Shown: in pieces, positions 9,167 through 20,163 of the stretch
How the letters are laid out: every line of letters begins with the position of its first letter
How positions within the stretch are numbered: position 1 is the stretch's first letter
NCBI RefSeq assembly: GCF_000092825.1
Contig: NC_014168.1
Coordinates: forward strand, 2,843,946 to 2,907,945
Length of the DNA: 64,000 nt
Direction: 5' to 3'
Origin: Segniliparus rotundus DSM 44985
GTDB taxonomy: Bacteria; Actinomycetota; Actinomycetes; Mycobacteriales; Mycobacteriaceae
Position numbers and translations under genes: made by a program
Notes under the pieces: generated by a model
Told to the model about the DNA's origin: nothing
The model's input: only the letters and a program-made list of their open reading frames with translations
The model's database searches: none

Positions 9167-9727
9167 TCGGATCACTCCTTCACTGTTTCGGCGGATCGCA
9201 TAAGGTCCACCGACTTCGACGGTAGTGGCTGATTTTTTGCTCCCACTATGGCCAAGCTTTGAACCTTCTATGAAGCGCTCCACCGCGCCGACAACGCTGT
9301 ATCGCAGGTTTTTGGACCGTCGTGCCGCGCTTGACGGCGGCGCGGTCGCTCCGGGCGGCCCCACCCGCGATTTTGTCGGACTCGGCCCGGTCGAGTCCCC
9401 GATCGACCGCCTTCTGCGCGGCATCGGCGACCTGCGGCACAGGGACCCACTGCCGACGGACGATCCGTGTCCCCGCGCCGCCAACACGACCCGGATCGGC
9501 TCCCCTCCGGCACGGCGTATCGGCCGTTCCCCGGCGTGGGAACCCCACTGTTCTGAGGTGGACGCATGGGGCATGCTCCGGACCGGAGCCGCGCATGAGC
9601 AATATGCGAGCTCCGCGCGAGAAGCCACACCCGCCCCAGGACGGCGCGAAGTCCGCCGTGCGGGGAACCGGCTGCCCCTTCGACCAGCGCGCCCCGGCGG
9701 GCCGCCGCGACAGCGGGGAGACACGCC
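9167..9727. other. 560-bp spacer without a recognisable gene
   Basis: Several open frames of 118-168 codons occur on both strands. Their translations are Arg/Pro/Ala-rich, mutually overlapping and unlike any family, as expected for chance frames in DNA this rich in G+C. The left end must hold the promoter of the Pro-rich secreted protein gene. Confidence 0.4.
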
Positions 9728-11314
9728 CTAAATGGCGAAGGGGTAGGCCCCGTCCGGGCGAGGGATGTGGATCGTCGACTTGTCCCGCAGCTGGCGCAAC
9801 GCGCCGCGCAAGAGCAGACGGGTGTCGTGCGGCTCGATGAGCGCGTCGATGTACCCTCGCTCGGCCGCGATGTACGGCGTCGCGATGTAGTCGTTGTAGA
9901 AGTCGATGTAGTTCTTGCGCAACTCTGGGCCTTTTTCGCCAGCGGCTTCGATCTCCGCGTGGCGGATGAGGTCGATGGCGGGCTCAGCGCCGAGCACCGC
10001 GATTTTCGCGGTCGGCCAGGCGAAGTTCAAGTCCGCGCCGAGCTGTTTGCAGCCCATCACCGCGTACGCGCCGCCGTACGCTTTGCGGATCACGATGGTG
10101 ACCTTGGGGACCTGGGCCTCGACGTAGGCGAAGAACATCCGGCCGGAACGCCGGATGGTGCCGTTCTTCTCCTCGTCCACGCCCGGCAGCAGACCAGGGG
10201 TGTCCACCAGGAAGACGAGCGGGAGCCCGAAGACGTAACAGAGCCGGATGAACCGGGTCGCCTTCTCGCCGGAGTGGATGTCGAGCACGCCGGACATGAA
10301 GTTCGGCTGGTTCGCGACCACGCCCACCGGGCGCCCGTCCACTCGCGCGAAGCCGGTGATGATGTTCTGCGCCTCCAGCTCGTAGAGTTCGAGGAAATCG
10401 CCGTCGTCGAAGATCCGCATGATGATCTCGTGCATGTCGTACGGCGCGTTGGCGTCGTCCGGGATGATGGCGTCGAGCTCGAGGTCGGTGTCGGTGATCT
10501 CCGGTTCAAGGCCGGGGTTGATGAGCGGGGCTTTCTCGTAGGTGCTCGACGGCAGGAACGAGAGGAAGCTGCGCACGTAGGCGAACGCGTCCGCCTCGCT
10601 CTCGGCGACGTGGTGGACGTTGCCGTACCGGCCTTGGTTCTCGGCGCTGCCCAGCTCGTCCATCGTGGTCTCTTCGCCGGTGGCGGCTTTGATGACCTCG
10701 GGGCCCGTGACGAACATGTACCCCTGGTCGCGCACCGCGACCACAAGGTCCGTGTTGATCGGGCCGTACACCGCGCCGCCCGCGCACTTGCCGAAAATGA
10801 GCGAGACGTGCGCGACGATGCCCGCAAGGTGCTCGGCGTAGCCCGCCATCTTGGCGTACCAGGACAGGGAGGTCACCGCGTCCTGCACCCTGGCGCCGCC
10901 GGAGTCGTTGATGCCGATGGCCGGGCAGCCCATCTTCGAGGCCCATTGCAGGGCGGTGAGCACTTTGCGGCCGAACATCTCGCCGACACTGCCGCCTTGG
11001 ACGGTCATGTCGTGCGCGTAGACGACGACCGGGCGGGAGTCGATGAGGCCGTATCCGGTGACCACGCCGTCGCCATACGGGCTCGCCGGGTCGTTGGGGT
11101 CTTTGCAGAGCGCGCCGAACTCGACGAAACTGCCCGCGTCCAGCAGGGTGTCGATCCGCTGCCGGGGGCTCGGCAGGCCTTTCGCCTCCCGTTTGGCGAT
11201 CGCCCTCGGCGAACCGGGCTCTTTGGCGAGTTCCAGTCTGCGCTTGAGGTCCGCGACCTTCTCAGCGGTCGTGACCAGCTTGCCTTCCGCAGCCTCCACA
11301 GCAGGTGCGCTCAT
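9728..11314 (-). CDS. accD4: Acyl-CoA carboxylase carboxyltransferase (beta) subunit AccD4
   Basis: This 528-residue carboxyltransferase has the crotonase-like N- and C-terminal halves of the family. [12 protein letters not shown] and [13 protein letters not shown] belong to the acyl-CoA half, and [22 protein letters not shown] and the late [14 protein letters not shown] to the carboxybiotin half. In mycolate biosynthesis AccD4, with biotinylated AccA3, carboxylates the long acyl-CoA that becomes the alpha-branch substrate of Pks13. It is the last gene of a fadD32-pks13-accD4 run, the same order as in M. tuberculosis. It starts at ATG 11312-11314 with GGGAG upstream, 50 bp after the pks13 stop. 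Confidence 0.95.
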   Translation of the reverse strand: MSAPAVEAAEGKLVTTAEKVADLKRRLELAKEPGSPRAIAKREAKGLPSPRQRIDTLLDAGSFVEFGALCKDPNDPASPYGDGVVTGYGLIDSRPVVVYAHDMTVQGGSVGEMFGRKVLTALQWASKMGCPAIGINDSGGARVQDAVTSLSWYAKMAGYAEHLAGIVAHVSLIFGKCAGGAVYGPINTDLVVAVRDQGYMFVTGPEVIKAATGEETTMDELGSAENQGRYGNVHHVAESEADAFAYVRSFLSFLPSSTYEKAPLINPGLEPEITDTDLELDAIIPDDANAPYDMHEIIMRIFDDGDFLELYELEAQNIITGFARVDGRPVGVVANQPNFMSGVLDIHSGEKATRFIRLCYVFGLPLVFLVDTPGLLPGVDEEKNGTIRRSGRMFFAYVEAQVPKVTIVIRKAYGGAYAVMGCKQLGADLNFAWPTAKIAVLGAEPAIDLIRHAEIEAAGEKGPELRKNYIDFYNDYIATPYIAAERGYIDALIEPHDTRLLLRGALRQLRDKSTIHIPRPDGAYPFAI

Positions 11315-11364
11315 AGAGCCGAACTCCCTTTCCTTGAGATCAACACTGTTCTCCGGCGTCCGTC

Positions 11365-14300
11365 TTACTTCTTGGCCAGCACGTCGGCTTCGATGGCGGC
11401 CAAGCGGTGGGACAGGTCGGCCCCGACCACGCTGATCCTCGGCTCGTCAATGATGCTGATGTGGTCGCCTCCGCACTGCACGATGTCCAGGTTCTGCACA
11501 TATGGGGCCCAGCCGCCGTCCGGATCGATGTTCGCGTACGCGGGCTCCAGCTCGACCCCGCCGTCATGCATACGGTCAGCCCGGTAGAGCACCACCGGGC
11601 TGTCGTACGCACGCAGCTCGCCTTTGATGATAGCCAAATTGTCGAGGTACGAGGCGCGCTGATGCTCGATCATCCCGCCGGGGATCTGCACCCCCGCGAG
11701 TTTCATCATGTCCAGCACCAGTTTGATCTGGTCCTCTTCGCTGGCCCCGATGAGCTTCTCGTACGGCGGCTCGATGTCCGTCGCCACGCCGTAGTTGCGC
11801 TTGGCGAAGGCGAAGTACCGGTCGATCCGCGCCCGTTGCTCCTCCGGGGTGTCCTTGGGGGTCTCGGAGGGGCGCACCGAGTCGATGAGCGCCAAGAGCG
11901 GCACGTCGGCCCCCTCTTGTTTCAGGGCCAACGCCACCGCGTAGGCGAGGTAGCCGCCAAAGGACCAACCGCCGAGCACATACGGCCCGTCGCCTTGGAT
12001 CTCCTTGAGCAGCGGCACATAATGCCACGCCCGCTCCTCGATGGTTTTCGCCTCGTGGCGTTCCATGCCGAAGATCGGCGTGGTGGCCGGCAGGCGTTTG
12101 GCGAGCGGCTCGTAGACGATGCTGGAGCCGCCAGCGGGGTGGAAGAGGAAAACCGGGACGCCGCCCGTCTCGTCGGTGCGGGCGCGCAAGAGACGCACCG
12201 GGCCGACATTGCCGCCTTCGAGCGGCACACGGACAATGTTCGCCAGCTGCTCGATGTTCTCGCAGTCGAAAATGTCGTCCACGGTGATCTCGCCCTTGGC
12301 GCGGTCGGAGAGGCGCGCGGCGAGTTTCTCGGCAGTCTCCTCGTCCGGCACCGGCAGCGTGTTGAACACCCCGCCCGGCGAGGCTCCGACAACTGCGATC
12401 CAGGCCGCGAAGGTGAGCCGTTCGGCGGCGTCGCGCGGGGGCACGTCCGCGCCAGCGGCCTCGGCCACGGCGCGCTGGTCGCTCAGGTCCACATCGGGCG
12501 TTGGCTGCGCCGCGTCAGCGGGCTGCGCCGTGTCAGCGGGCTCGGGAGCGGCGGCCTCGGCGGAAGCCTCCTCAGCAGGGGCGGCTGAGACGTGGTCCTG
12601 CGCCGCCGCTGGCTCGTCGTCGAGCAAACCTTCCGGGACCGGCTCGCCCTTCTGCGTCTTCAACTGCGCGATGTACTGGCGCACAGTCGCACGGGTGACC
12701 ACGAAGTCTTCCTGGCCCTCGGCGGTGAGCTGGGCTTTGATCTGCCCGATGGGGTCGGTGGACAAATCAATGTCTTCGGGGTCGAGATTGCCCTTCTGCT
12801 GCTGCTCGTAGATCTCGGCGACCACTTCGCGGTTGTCCACGGCGTACTGCACGTAGGTCTCCACGTCCACGGCGTTCGCGTTGCGCACCGCCTGCAGCTG
12901 CACCGGCGGGATGTCGAAGTCGTACTCGACCCGGTGCTTGATCCGGATGGCCGAGAGCGAGTCCAGGCCCAGCTCGATGAGCGGCACTTCGAGCGGCAGG
13001 TCCTCGGCGTCGAAGCCCATCGCGCCCGCGATGATGCTGCGCAAGCGGTGCGAGAGGGTCTCCGACCCGTTGGGGTCCCACCGGTCCTCGAAGCCCAAAC
13101 CGCCGACCGCGGGAATGGCGTCGTACAGTTCGGCCGCCTGGCCGACAGTGCCGCCGAGGTCGAACTTCTCTTTCGCGTCCTGGCCAACAGGTTCGAGCAC
13201 CTTGATCTCGCCAGCGGGAGCGGCGTCCGCGCTGGCGCTGACCACTGCCTCGACCAAGACGTCGAAGCTGCCTTGGCGCTGCACCCGCACCGACGCACCG
13301 CCAAGGTGCGGGGTGAGGGTCGTGGTGAGCAGGACGTCCGGCTCTTCGCTCGGAATGGGGGCCAACTGGTTCAAAGCGGTGACCGTTGCCTCGGGGAAGA
13401 CCGCCTTCGCGGACAACGACACCAATTCCTGCACGTCCTTGACCACATCGGCGCGGACTTCCCAAACGTGGCGGCCGTCCGGGAGCAGCACATGCGCGCC
13501 CGGCAGGATGCCGGAGCCGGCTGAGGAGCTGATCTTGGCGTCGACCCACAGCCGCTTGCGCTGCCACGCGGTGAGCGGGATGTCGGCGTAATCGCCAGGC
13601 CCGAACAGGGAAGACACATCGAGGCTGCCGCCGTGGACCCACAACTGGACCATGGCCGCGACGACGCTCGCGCTCTCGTCCTCTTTGCGCTTGAGCGTGT
13701 GCAGCAGGGTCGCGTCGTGGACGCCCGCCGCGAACGTGGTCGCGGCGACCGGCACGAGGCTCACCGGATTCGGCGAGAGCTCCAAGAACACGGTGTGCCC
13801 CGCGTCCACGGCCTTGCGGACAGCCTGGGCGAACCACACCGCGTGACGCAGGTTCGTGATCCAGTAGTCCGTGCCGTGGATGGGGCCCGCGCCCGGCGGG
13901 AAGTAGGAATCCGCGATCACCGAGGAGTAGAAGCCGACCTTCAGCGGCTGCGGCTCAAGGTCGGACAGCTCGGCGGAAAGCTCGCCGAGCAGGGGGTCCA
14001 TTTGCGAGCAGTGGCTCGAACCCCGGGTCGGCAGGAGCCTCGCGAGCTTGCCAGCCGCCTCGGCTTTGGCGACCACGGCCTCGACCTGCGCCTGCGGGCC
14101 GCCGATGACGGTGTGGGTGGGCGCCGCGTAGACGCAGATCTCGACCTCGGGGAAGTCCTTGACGAGCTCTTTCACATCTTCGGCGCTGTACTCCACGAGC
14201 GCCATCGGCCAGATGATCTGCACGCCCGCGTAGTTGTCGCCGCCGAGCATGCGCTCGCCCTCGCCCATCAGACGGGCACGAGCGCAAATCACGCGGACCG

Positions 14301-16764
14301 CCTGGTCCAGCGGGAGGCCGCCGGTCAGGTACGCGCACGTCGCCTCGGCCATGGAGTGGCCGATGATCGCGGCGGGCTGGGCGCCGTGGTGGCGCAGCAG
14401 GGCGGCAAGGCCGATCTGCACGGCGAAAATGCCGATCTGGGCGGTGCCGACCGAATAGTCGACCGAGTCGTCGGTGATCATCTCAACGACGGATTCGCCG
14501 TATTCGAACTCGATGAGCTCGTTGACCTCGTCGATCGCCTTCGCGAAGACCGGGTTCTCCTCGTACAGCTGCTTGGCCATCTTGCGGTGCTGGGCTCCGA
14601 AGCCGGAGACCACCCAGGCGGGGCCGAGCGCGGCGGGCTGGTCGGCGCTGAAGACCAGCGGGCCGGACCCGTCCTGGGACGGAGGCAGGCTCGCCTTGCC
14701 GTCCGCTATCGCGCGCAGGCCTTGGATCGCCTCTTCGACAGTGGACGCGAGCACGACCGCGCGGGCGCGGGCGTGGTTGCGTTTGGCCAGGGACCGCCCG
14801 ACCGCTTCCAGGTCGACGTCCTTCGGGTCTTGGGACTCCAGCCAGTTCACGAGGTCCTGCGCGGCCTTGCGCCGACGGGACGGCACGAACGCGGAGAGCA
14901 CGAGCGGCACCTGCTTTAACGCAGGGCTCAAACGGCGATCTCCGGCGTTGCTCCTCGCCTCGTGTACCGGCGCTCGTTCCTCGCCGCCTTCTCGTACACC
15001 ACGGCTCGGTGCGCCTTGGATCTCATCCGTTTGATCCCCTGCTTGTTGCTGGTCATCGCCTTCCGACTGCGGCTGCTCGATCCCGAGGTCTTTCGGCAGC
15101 ACCTCGCGCAACACGACGTGCGCGTTCGTGCCGCTGAAACCGAAGCCGGAGACGCCCGCGACAGCGTGGCCGGAGTACCTCGGCCATTCCGTCGGCTCGG
15201 TGACGACCTTCTGGTGGTAGAAGTCGAAGGGGATGTAGGGGCTCGGGCCCGCGTAGTTGATCTGGGGCGGAATCTGGTTGTTCTTCAGGGCCAGCACTGT
15301 CTTGATGAGGCCGACCGCGCCCGCGGCGGACTCAAGGTGGCCGAAGTTGGACTTGGCCGATCCCATGAGCAGCGGCTGCTCGTCCGTGTGCCGCGAGGAG
15401 ACCGCCGCATTGAGGCCCTCAGCCTCGATGGGGTCGCCGATGGGCGTGCCGGTGCCGTGCGCCTCGACGTAGTCGACGTCCTTCGGGTGCACGCCCGCGT
15501 CCCGGTAGGCGGCTCGGATCACCTCGGCCTGGGCGATGGGGTTCGGCGCGATGAGGCCGTTGGAGCGGCCGTCGGAGTTCACGGCGCTTCCGGAGATCAC
15601 CGCGAGGATTTGGTCGCCGTCCCGCTTCGCGTCCGCGAGGCGTTTGAGGATCAGCACACCGCCGCCCTCGGAGCGGTTGAAGCCGTTCGAGTCCGATGAG
15701 AACGGCTTGATCTTCCCGTCCGGCGCGAGCGCGCCCGGCAGCGAGCCGAAGCCCACATGCACAAGCGGGGTGAGCAGCATGTTCACTCCGCCCGCAATGG
15801 CCACGGACGACTCGCCGGCGCGCAGTGAGCGCACGGCCTGGTGCACCGCGACGAGCGCGGAGGAACAGGCGGTGTCGAGCGAGATGGCAGGCCCGTGGAA
15901 GTCGAAGTAGTACGAGACGCGGCCCGCGATGACGGAGGTCGCGGTGCCGGTGATGGCGTAGGGGTGCGTCTTGGTGGGGTCCGCGAGGACGACGAAGGTG
16001 TAGTCGTTGGTGGAAGAGCCGAGGAAGACGCCGACGTCCTTGCCCTTCAGCTCGCTGGCCGGAATCCGGGCGTTCTCCAAGCCCTCCCAGGTCAGCTCCA
16101 TGGCGAGGCGCTGCTGCGGGTCGATCATGACGGCTTCGGTCGGGGAGATGGAGAAGAACTCGCAGTCGAAGGACTGCACGTCGTCCAGGTAGCCGCCCCT
16201 GGTCGGGATTTTCGAGAGCATGTCGGCGATGCGAGGCTCGGCGGTGAACTCGTCCCAGCGGCCCTCGGGGCGCTCGCTCGTGGCGTCGCGCCCTTCGAGG
16301 AGGATGTCCCACATCTCGCGGGGGGAGTTCGCCCCGCCGGGGAAGCGGGCCGCGACGCCGACGACAGCGACGTCGAGCCAGTCGGAAAGGCCGCCGCGCT
16401 GGTAGGCGGACGCGTCGTCGTCAAGGGCGACGCCCTCCGGCGGGCCGTTGATGATGTACTCGGCGAGAGTGGCGATGGTCGGGTGCATGAAGGCCACGGT
16501 CGCGGTGAGCTTGACGTCGGTCTTGTCCTCGATGTCGCCGGACAGGGCCACCGCGTCGCGAGAGGAGAGCCCGAACTCCTCCATCGGGCGGTCTTCGGTG
16601 ACTTGGTCGAGCGGGAGCTTCGTCGCGTTCGAAACCCATTCGCGCAGCCACTGCTTGAGTTCCGCTTCGCTGATATCCGGCCTGACGTGCTTGGACGGGT
16701 CCGGCCGTTCCTGCAAGGCCGCCAAAAGGGCAGGGTCGACCTCGGCGTTCTGATTCTCGCTCAT
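11365..16764 (-). CDS. pks13: Polyketide synthase Pks13, mycolic acid condensase
   Basis: The 1799-residue multidomain enzyme performs the final Claisen condensation that joins meromycolate and the carboxylated alpha-branch. Domains in order are: an N-terminal acyl carrier domain (serine in GLSSRD, about residue 65), a ketosynthase (DTACSSA cysteine about 300, plus [12 protein letters not shown] and NFGHLES histidines), an acyltransferase (GHSMAE serine about 802), a second carrier domain (LGLDSLS serine about 1267), an acidic Ala-rich linker, and a thioesterase (GWSFGG serine about 1599). This matches Pks13 of M. tuberculosis (about 1730 residues); the extra length is mostly in linkers. ATG 16762-16764 follows fadD32 by 53 bp, and that gap contains a hairpin. 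Confidence 0.97.
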   Translation of the reverse strand: MSENQNAEVDPALLAALQERPDPSKHVRPDISEAELKQWLREWVSNATKLPLDQVTEDRPMEEFGLSSRDAVALSGDIEDKTDVKLTATVAFMHPTIATLAEYIINGPPEGVALDDDASAYQRGGLSDWLDVAVVGVAARFPGGANSPREMWDILLEGRDATSERPEGRWDEFTAEPRIADMLSKIPTRGGYLDDVQSFDCEFFSISPTEAVMIDPQQRLAMELTWEGLENARIPASELKGKDVGVFLGSSTNDYTFVVLADPTKTHPYAITGTATSVIAGRVSYYFDFHGPAISLDTACSSALVAVHQAVRSLRAGESSVAIAGGVNMLLTPLVHVGFGSLPGALAPDGKIKPFSSDSNGFNRSEGGGVLILKRLADAKRDGDQILAVISGSAVNSDGRSNGLIAPNPIAQAEVIRAAYRDAGVHPKDVDYVEAHGTGTPIGDPIEAEGLNAAVSSRHTDEQPLLMGSAKSNFGHLESAAGAVGLIKTVLALKNNQIPPQINYAGPSPYIPFDFYHQKVVTEPTEWPRYSGHAVAGVSGFGFSGTNAHVVLREVLPKDLGIEQPQSEGDDQQQAGDQTDEIQGAPSRGVREGGEERAPVHEARSNAGDRRLSPALKQVPLVLSAFVPSRRRKAAQDLVNWLESQDPKDVDLEAVGRSLAKRNHARARAVVLASTVEEAIQGLRAIADGKASLPPSQDGSGPLVFSADQPAALGPAWVVSGFGAQHRKMAKQLYEENPVFAKAIDEVNELIEFEYGESVVEMITDDSVDYSVGTAQIGIFAVQIGLAALLRHHGAQPAAIIGHSMAEATCAYLTGGLPLDQAVRVICARARLMGEGERMLGGDNYAGVQIIWPMALVEYSAEDVKELVKDFPEVEICVYAAPTHTVIGGPQAQVEAVVAKAEAAGKLARLLPTRGSSHCSQMDPLLGELSAELSDLEPQPLKVGFYSSVIADSYFPPGAGPIHGTDYWITNLRHAVWFAQAVRKAVDAGHTVFLELSPNPVSLVPVAATTFAAGVHDATLLHTLKRKEDESASVVAAMVQLWVHGGSLDVSSLFGPGDYADIPLTAWQRKRLWVDAKISSSAGSGILPGAHVLLPDGRHVWEVRADVVKDVQELVSLSAKAVFPEATVTALNQLAPIPSEEPDVLLTTTLTPHLGGASVRVQRQGSFDVLVEAVVSASADAAPAGEIKVLEPVGQDAKEKFDLGGTVGQAAELYDAIPAVGGLGFEDRWDPNGSETLSHRLRSIIAGAMGFDAEDLPLEVPLIELGLDSLSAIRIKHRVEYDFDIPPVQLQAVRNANAVDVETYVQYAVDNREVVAEIYEQQQKGNLDPEDIDLSTDPIGQIKAQLTAEGQEDFVVTRATVRQYIAQLKTQKGEPVPEGLLDDEPAAAQDHVSAAPAEEASAEAAAPEPADTAQPADAAQPTPDVDLSDQRAVAEAAGADVPPRDAAERLTFAAWIAVVGASPGGVFNTLPVPDEETAEKLAARLSDRAKGEITVDDIFDCENIEQLANIVRVPLEGGNVGPVRLLRARTDETGGVPVFLFHPAGGSSIVYEPLAKRLPATTPIFGMERHEAKTIEERAWHYVPLLKEIQGDGPYVLGGWSFGGYLAYAVALALKQEGADVPLLALIDSVRPSETPKDTPEEQRARIDRYFAFAKRNYGVATDIEPPYEKLIGASEEDQIKLVLDMMKLAGVQIPGGMIEHQRASYLDNLAIIKGELRAYDSPVVLYRADRMHDGGVELEPAYANIDPDGGWAPYVQNLDIVQCGGDHISIIDEPRISVVGADLSHRLAAIEADVLAKK

Positions 16765-16791
16765 GTCACCAACTTTAATAAAACTCTAAGA

Positions 16792-16810
16792 AACTGGCAA
16801 AATGCCAGTT
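16792..16810 (-). promoter_or_regulatory. Hairpin in the fadD32-pks13 gap
   Basis: A perfect 7-bp inverted repeat (AACTGGC/GCCAGTT) with a 5-base loop lies 28 bp before the pks13 start. On the minus strand it is followed by a T-rich tract with AGTTTTATT. It could act as an attenuator, partial terminator or RNA-processing site that sets the fadD32:pks13 ratio. Confidence 0.5.
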
Positions 16811-16817
16811 CGGCGTG

Positions 16818-18734
16818 TCAGGAAGCCGACGACTGCTGTTCTTTCGCCTCGGCGTCCGGGAAGCTCTCCTGACGGCTGCCTCGGCGCAATGTGCCGTCCA
16901 AGTACTCCTTGCGGGCCGCGCGGTGGGCGATCTTGCCGCTGGAGGTCCGAGGCACCGAGCCCGCGGGCACCAAGAGGATCTCCCTCGGGGTCACGCCGTG
17001 GTGCAAAGCCACCGCCGCGCGGACGGAGTCGAGGATCGGCTGCAGCTCGTCCTTGTGGTGGCCCGCGGCGCGCTCGGCGACGATGACCAGCTGCTCGGAG
17101 CGGTCGTCTTTGTCGAACGAGATGCCCGAGTGGGCGTCGTCGAAGACCACCGCCGGGAGCTCGTTGGCCGGCACCGAGAAGGCCGCGACGTAGCCCGAGC
17201 GCAAGGCGGGGTTCGCGGTCCACGCGGTGCGCTCGATGTCCTGCGGGTAGTGGTTGCGCCCGTCCACGATAATCATGTCTTTCATGCGGCCCGTGATGTA
17301 CAGCTCGCCGTCGACGTAGACGCCGTAGTCGCCGGTGCGCATCCACTGGTCGTTCTCGTCGGTGCCCTCCGAGTGGCTGCCCTGCGGCAGAGTCTTGCCC
17401 AGCTGGTTCTGGAAAGTCGCCTTGGTCTCCTCCGGGCGGTTCCAGTAGCCCGAGCCGATGTTCGGCCCGCTCAGCCAGATCTCGCCGACGTGGTTGTCCT
17501 CACGCTCGTCGCCCGTCTCCGGGTCGACGATCACTGCCCACTCGCTTCGGGCGACCTTGCCGCAGGAGACCTGCGGCACCGCGCCGGGGGCGGTCTGGGG
17601 AACCCGCACGACGCGGCCAGCGCCAAGCTCTTCGCGGTCCACGTAGATGACCCTGGCCTCGTTGTCGAAGGGGGTGGTGGAGACGAAAAGCGTCGCCTCG
17701 GCCATGCCGTAGGAAGGTTTGATCGCCTCCTTGCGCAGACCGTACGGCGCGAACGCGTTGTAGAACTTGCGCATCGAGGAGACCTGCACCGGCTCAGACC
17801 CGTTGACGAGGCCGATCACATTGGACAGGTCCAGGCTCTCGCCCTCTTTCGGCAGACCGCGGGCGGCGGCGTGCTCGAAGGCGAAGTTCGGCGCGGCGGC
17901 GAATGTCTTCATGCCGGTGCCGTCCTCGGCGAGCAGCCTGATCCAACGGTAAGGGCGCTGGACGAAAGCGGCGGGGCTCATGATGGTGATCTCGCCGCCG
18001 ACCAGAGCGGGGATGATGATGTGCAGCAGGCCCATGTCGTGGAACATCGGCAACCAGGTGATGGCCCTGGTGTTCGTGGAGAGCTCGATCGCGTCGATCA
18101 TCTGGAGCACGTTGCTCATCGCGGCGCGATAGCTGATCTCCACGCCCGCCGGGGTGCGGGTGGAGCCCGACGTGTACTGCAGGTAGGCGATGTCCTCCTG
18201 GTCCGGCTCGACCGGGGTGTACATTTCCCCGACCGCGTCCGGGATCGCGTCGATGGCGATGATCCGGGGGCGCTGGTTGGCCGGGACGTCCTTGAAGAGG
18301 TTGCGGGCGCGGGCGGCGCCCGCGGTGGTGGTCAGGATCGTCTTCGGGTGGCAGTCGCCCATGATGAGGTGCAGCCGCTCGCCAAGGCCCGGGGCTTCGG
18401 GGTCGAAGAGCGGAACGGAGATCTGCCCGGCGTAGCCGATGCCGAAGAAGGCGAGCACGTACTCGATGCTCTGCGGCGCGAGAATCGCGACGCGGTCGCC
18501 GGGCTCGCCGACCTGTTGCAGTCGCGCGGCGATCGCCTTGACCTTGACCCCCACCTCTCTCCAGAGGATCTCCGTCGCCTCGCCCTCCCTGACGCGCGAG
18601 TAGTTCATGAAGCGGTAAGCGACCTTCTCGCCCGCGCGCTCCAAGGTCCAGTCCACGAAGTTCTGCATCCTGGCGTCCGGTGGGAGGTGGATACGGCCCC
18701 GCTCGTCCAGAGCCTCATGCCACTCAGATATCAC
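16818..18734 (-). CDS. fadD32: Long-chain fatty-acid--AMP ligase FadD32
   Basis: This 638-residue adenylating enzyme activates the meromycolic acid as an acyl-AMP and loads it onto the N-terminal carrier domain of Pks13, encoded next. The adenylation motifs are YTSGSTRTPAGVE (phosphate-binding loop), SYGMAEATLFVS and RTGDYG. Length and sequence match M. tuberculosis FadD32 (637 residues), and the FAAL type fits the neighbour. GTG 18732-18734 is chosen because AAGGAG stands a few bases before it and the protein then begins at the same point as orthologues. The leader contains a 16-bp tandem repeat. It is co-directional with pks13 and accD4 and probably the first gene of that operon. Confidence 0.96.
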   Translation of the reverse strand: MISEWHEALDERGRIHLPPDARMQNFVDWTLERAGEKVAYRFMNYSRVREGEATEILWREVGVKVKAIAARLQQVGEPGDRVAILAPQSIEYVLAFFGIGYAGQISVPLFDPEAPGLGERLHLIMGDCHPKTILTTTAGAARARNLFKDVPANQRPRIIAIDAIPDAVGEMYTPVEPDQEDIAYLQYTSGSTRTPAGVEISYRAAMSNVLQMIDAIELSTNTRAITWLPMFHDMGLLHIIIPALVGGEITIMSPAAFVQRPYRWIRLLAEDGTGMKTFAAAPNFAFEHAAARGLPKEGESLDLSNVIGLVNGSEPVQVSSMRKFYNAFAPYGLRKEAIKPSYGMAEATLFVSTTPFDNEARVIYVDREELGAGRVVRVPQTAPGAVPQVSCGKVARSEWAVIVDPETGDEREDNHVGEIWLSGPNIGSGYWNRPEETKATFQNQLGKTLPQGSHSEGTDENDQWMRTGDYGVYVDGELYITGRMKDMIIVDGRNHYPQDIERTAWTANPALRSGYVAAFSVPANELPAVVFDDAHSGISFDKDDRSEQLVIVAERAAGHHKDELQPILDSVRAAVALHHGVTPREILLVPAGSVPRTSSGKIAHRAARKEYLDGTLRRGSRQESFPDAEAKEQQSSAS

Positions 18735-19023
18735 TGTCTCTCCTTATTCCGTATGCAGGTTATTCCGTATGCAGGCGTGGCCCGTCCGCGGCCCGAGGCG
18801 GGCGGCGGATCCGCAAGAACTGGCGCTTTGCAGCAGCACCTGGGTCCGTGGCACGCCGACCGATCTTAATCCTTTCTTAGAAAGGAACAAAACACGCAGC
18901 TCACGAACTCTTAGAACTTGCACAACGCCAGGGATCTTACAGCGGCGGCCGAGCGAAGCGGACGAAGACGCGCAAGCGTCCGGCCGACTCAGTTGCTCCC
19001 CTCGCCGCAACGGCGGTCGCGCG
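18735..19023 (-). promoter_or_regulatory. fadD32 upstream region
   Basis: This 289-bp gap separates fadD32 from the LLM-oxidoreductase gene and probably holds the mycolate operon promoter. Visible structure comprises the 16-bp tandem repeat next to the start and a palindrome at 18871-18885 (CCTTTCT-T-AGAAAGG). A TTCTAAGAGTT stretch, read on the minus strand near 18900-18915, resembles TTCTTAGAGTT before pks13. No clear -35/-10 pair was identified. Confidence 0.4.
18744..18775. repeat. 16-bp direct tandem repeat in the fadD32 leader
   Basis: TTATTCCGTATGCAGG occurs twice in a row (18744-18759 and 18760-18775), ending only about ten bases from the fadD32 start and touching its ribosome binding site. 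Confidence 0.85.
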
Positions 19024-20061
19024 TCACTCGCCTTTGAGGATCTCCACCACCGGCGAGAAGGCCTCCATCTGCGTCGGGAACACCCCGGCGAAGGACAGCC
19101 CGGTCTCCGCGCGCGTCTTGCGGAGCTGGTCGGCGATCTCCTCGGCGGTGCCGATCGCCAGGTAGGGGGAATTCAAGAACTCCTCCTTCGTGAGCGGCCG
19201 GTCCACCTCGATCTTGTCCGCGAAATCGGCGTTCTTGGAAGCCTCGCCCTGTTCGAGCATGGAGATGGCCATGTCGGCGATGGACTCCCGGTCGTCGGTG
19301 AGGACCACCGCCGCCAGCGCCCAGTTCAACGTGATGTCCTTGAAACGCTCGCCAGCGGCCTCTTTGACGATCTGCACCCGCCGCTGGGTCGCCTCCAACG
19401 TGAAGTCGGACATGAGCATCTTGCCCGCCGGGGTGGAGCGGGTCGCGATGGAGACGGTGTCCGCGTACTTCGCGGCGAGCTTGAGGATCTTCGGGCCGCC
19501 GCCGCCGACGGCGATGGGCGGCCGCGGTCCCTGCCGGGGCCTCGGCGTGCCTTTGATGCCGTCGACCTGGTAGTACTTGCCCTTGAAATGGACCTCCTGC
19601 CCGCGCAGCAGGACGTCGAGGACGATCAGCGCCTCTTCGAGCTGGGCGAGGCGCTCCGGGCCGGAGAGGAACTCGATGCCCGCCTGGTCGAACTCGCTCT
19701 TGATCCAACCGGCGCCGATGCCGAGCTCGAAGCGCCCGCCGGAGAGCACGTCCACCGTGGTGGACTCTTTGGCCACCACCACCGGGTGGCGAAGCGGGTT
19801 CGCGAGGACCGAGGTGCCCAGGCGGATTTTCTTGGTCGACGCGGCGAGCGCGCCGAGCGCGGCGAACGGCCCCGCCTGATTGCCGAGGTGGTCGGGGACC
19901 ACCACGCCGTCATAGCCGTACTCCTCGGCGAGTTGCGCGTTTTTGACGAGGCGGCGCACGCCGCCTTCATGCTGGTTGCCCTCAATGGCGGCAGCGAACG
20001 TGAAAGGCTTCACACCCGGCGCTTGCGTCTCCGTCGCAGACGGGCTTGGTTGTGTGGTCAT
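19024..20061 (-). CDS. LLM-class F420-dependent oxidoreductase (luciferase-like)
   Basis: The 345-residue protein is a bacterial-luciferase-like TIM barrel of the type that uses coenzyme F420 in actinobacteria. Recognisable segments are EEYGYDGVVVPDHLG, LGTSVLANPLRHPVV, the GGRFELGIGAGW strand-turn-helix and GTPRPRQGPRPPIAVGGGG. The ATG at 20061 has AGGAGAAGAGCT directly before it. The gene is inserted between fadD32 and the Culp6-type esterase, which are adjacent in M. tuberculosis, so a role in envelope lipid metabolism is possible but not shown. The substrate is unknown. Confidence 0.88.
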   Translation of the reverse strand: MTTQPSPSATETQAPGVKPFTFAAAIEGNQHEGGVRRLVKNAQLAEEYGYDGVVVPDHLGNQAGPFAALGALAASTKKIRLGTSVLANPLRHPVVVAKESTTVDVLSGGRFELGIGAGWIKSEFDQAGIEFLSGPERLAQLEEALIVLDVLLRGQEVHFKGKYYQVDGIKGTPRPRQGPRPPIAVGGGGPKILKLAAKYADTVSIATRSTPAGKMLMSDFTLEATQRRVQIVKEAAGERFKDITLNWALAAVVLTDDRESIADMAISMLEQGEASKNADFADKIEVDRPLTKEEFLNSPYLAIGTAEEIADQLRKTRAETGLSFAGVFPTQMEAFSPVVEILKGE

Positions 20062-20163
20062 AGCTCTTCTCCTGGCTCCTTGGCAGTGCCGGTGTTCTGA
20101 GCGCCGCCCACCAGGTCTGCGTGTGGGGACGCTCGCCGACGCGCTCTGTTCCGGCGCGCCAGT

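Noticed and set aside
9225-9731. Plus-strand frame of 168 codons downstream of accD4
   Set aside because: Its composition is Arg/Pro-rich with no motif or ribosome site, and competing frames of equal quality exist on the other strand.
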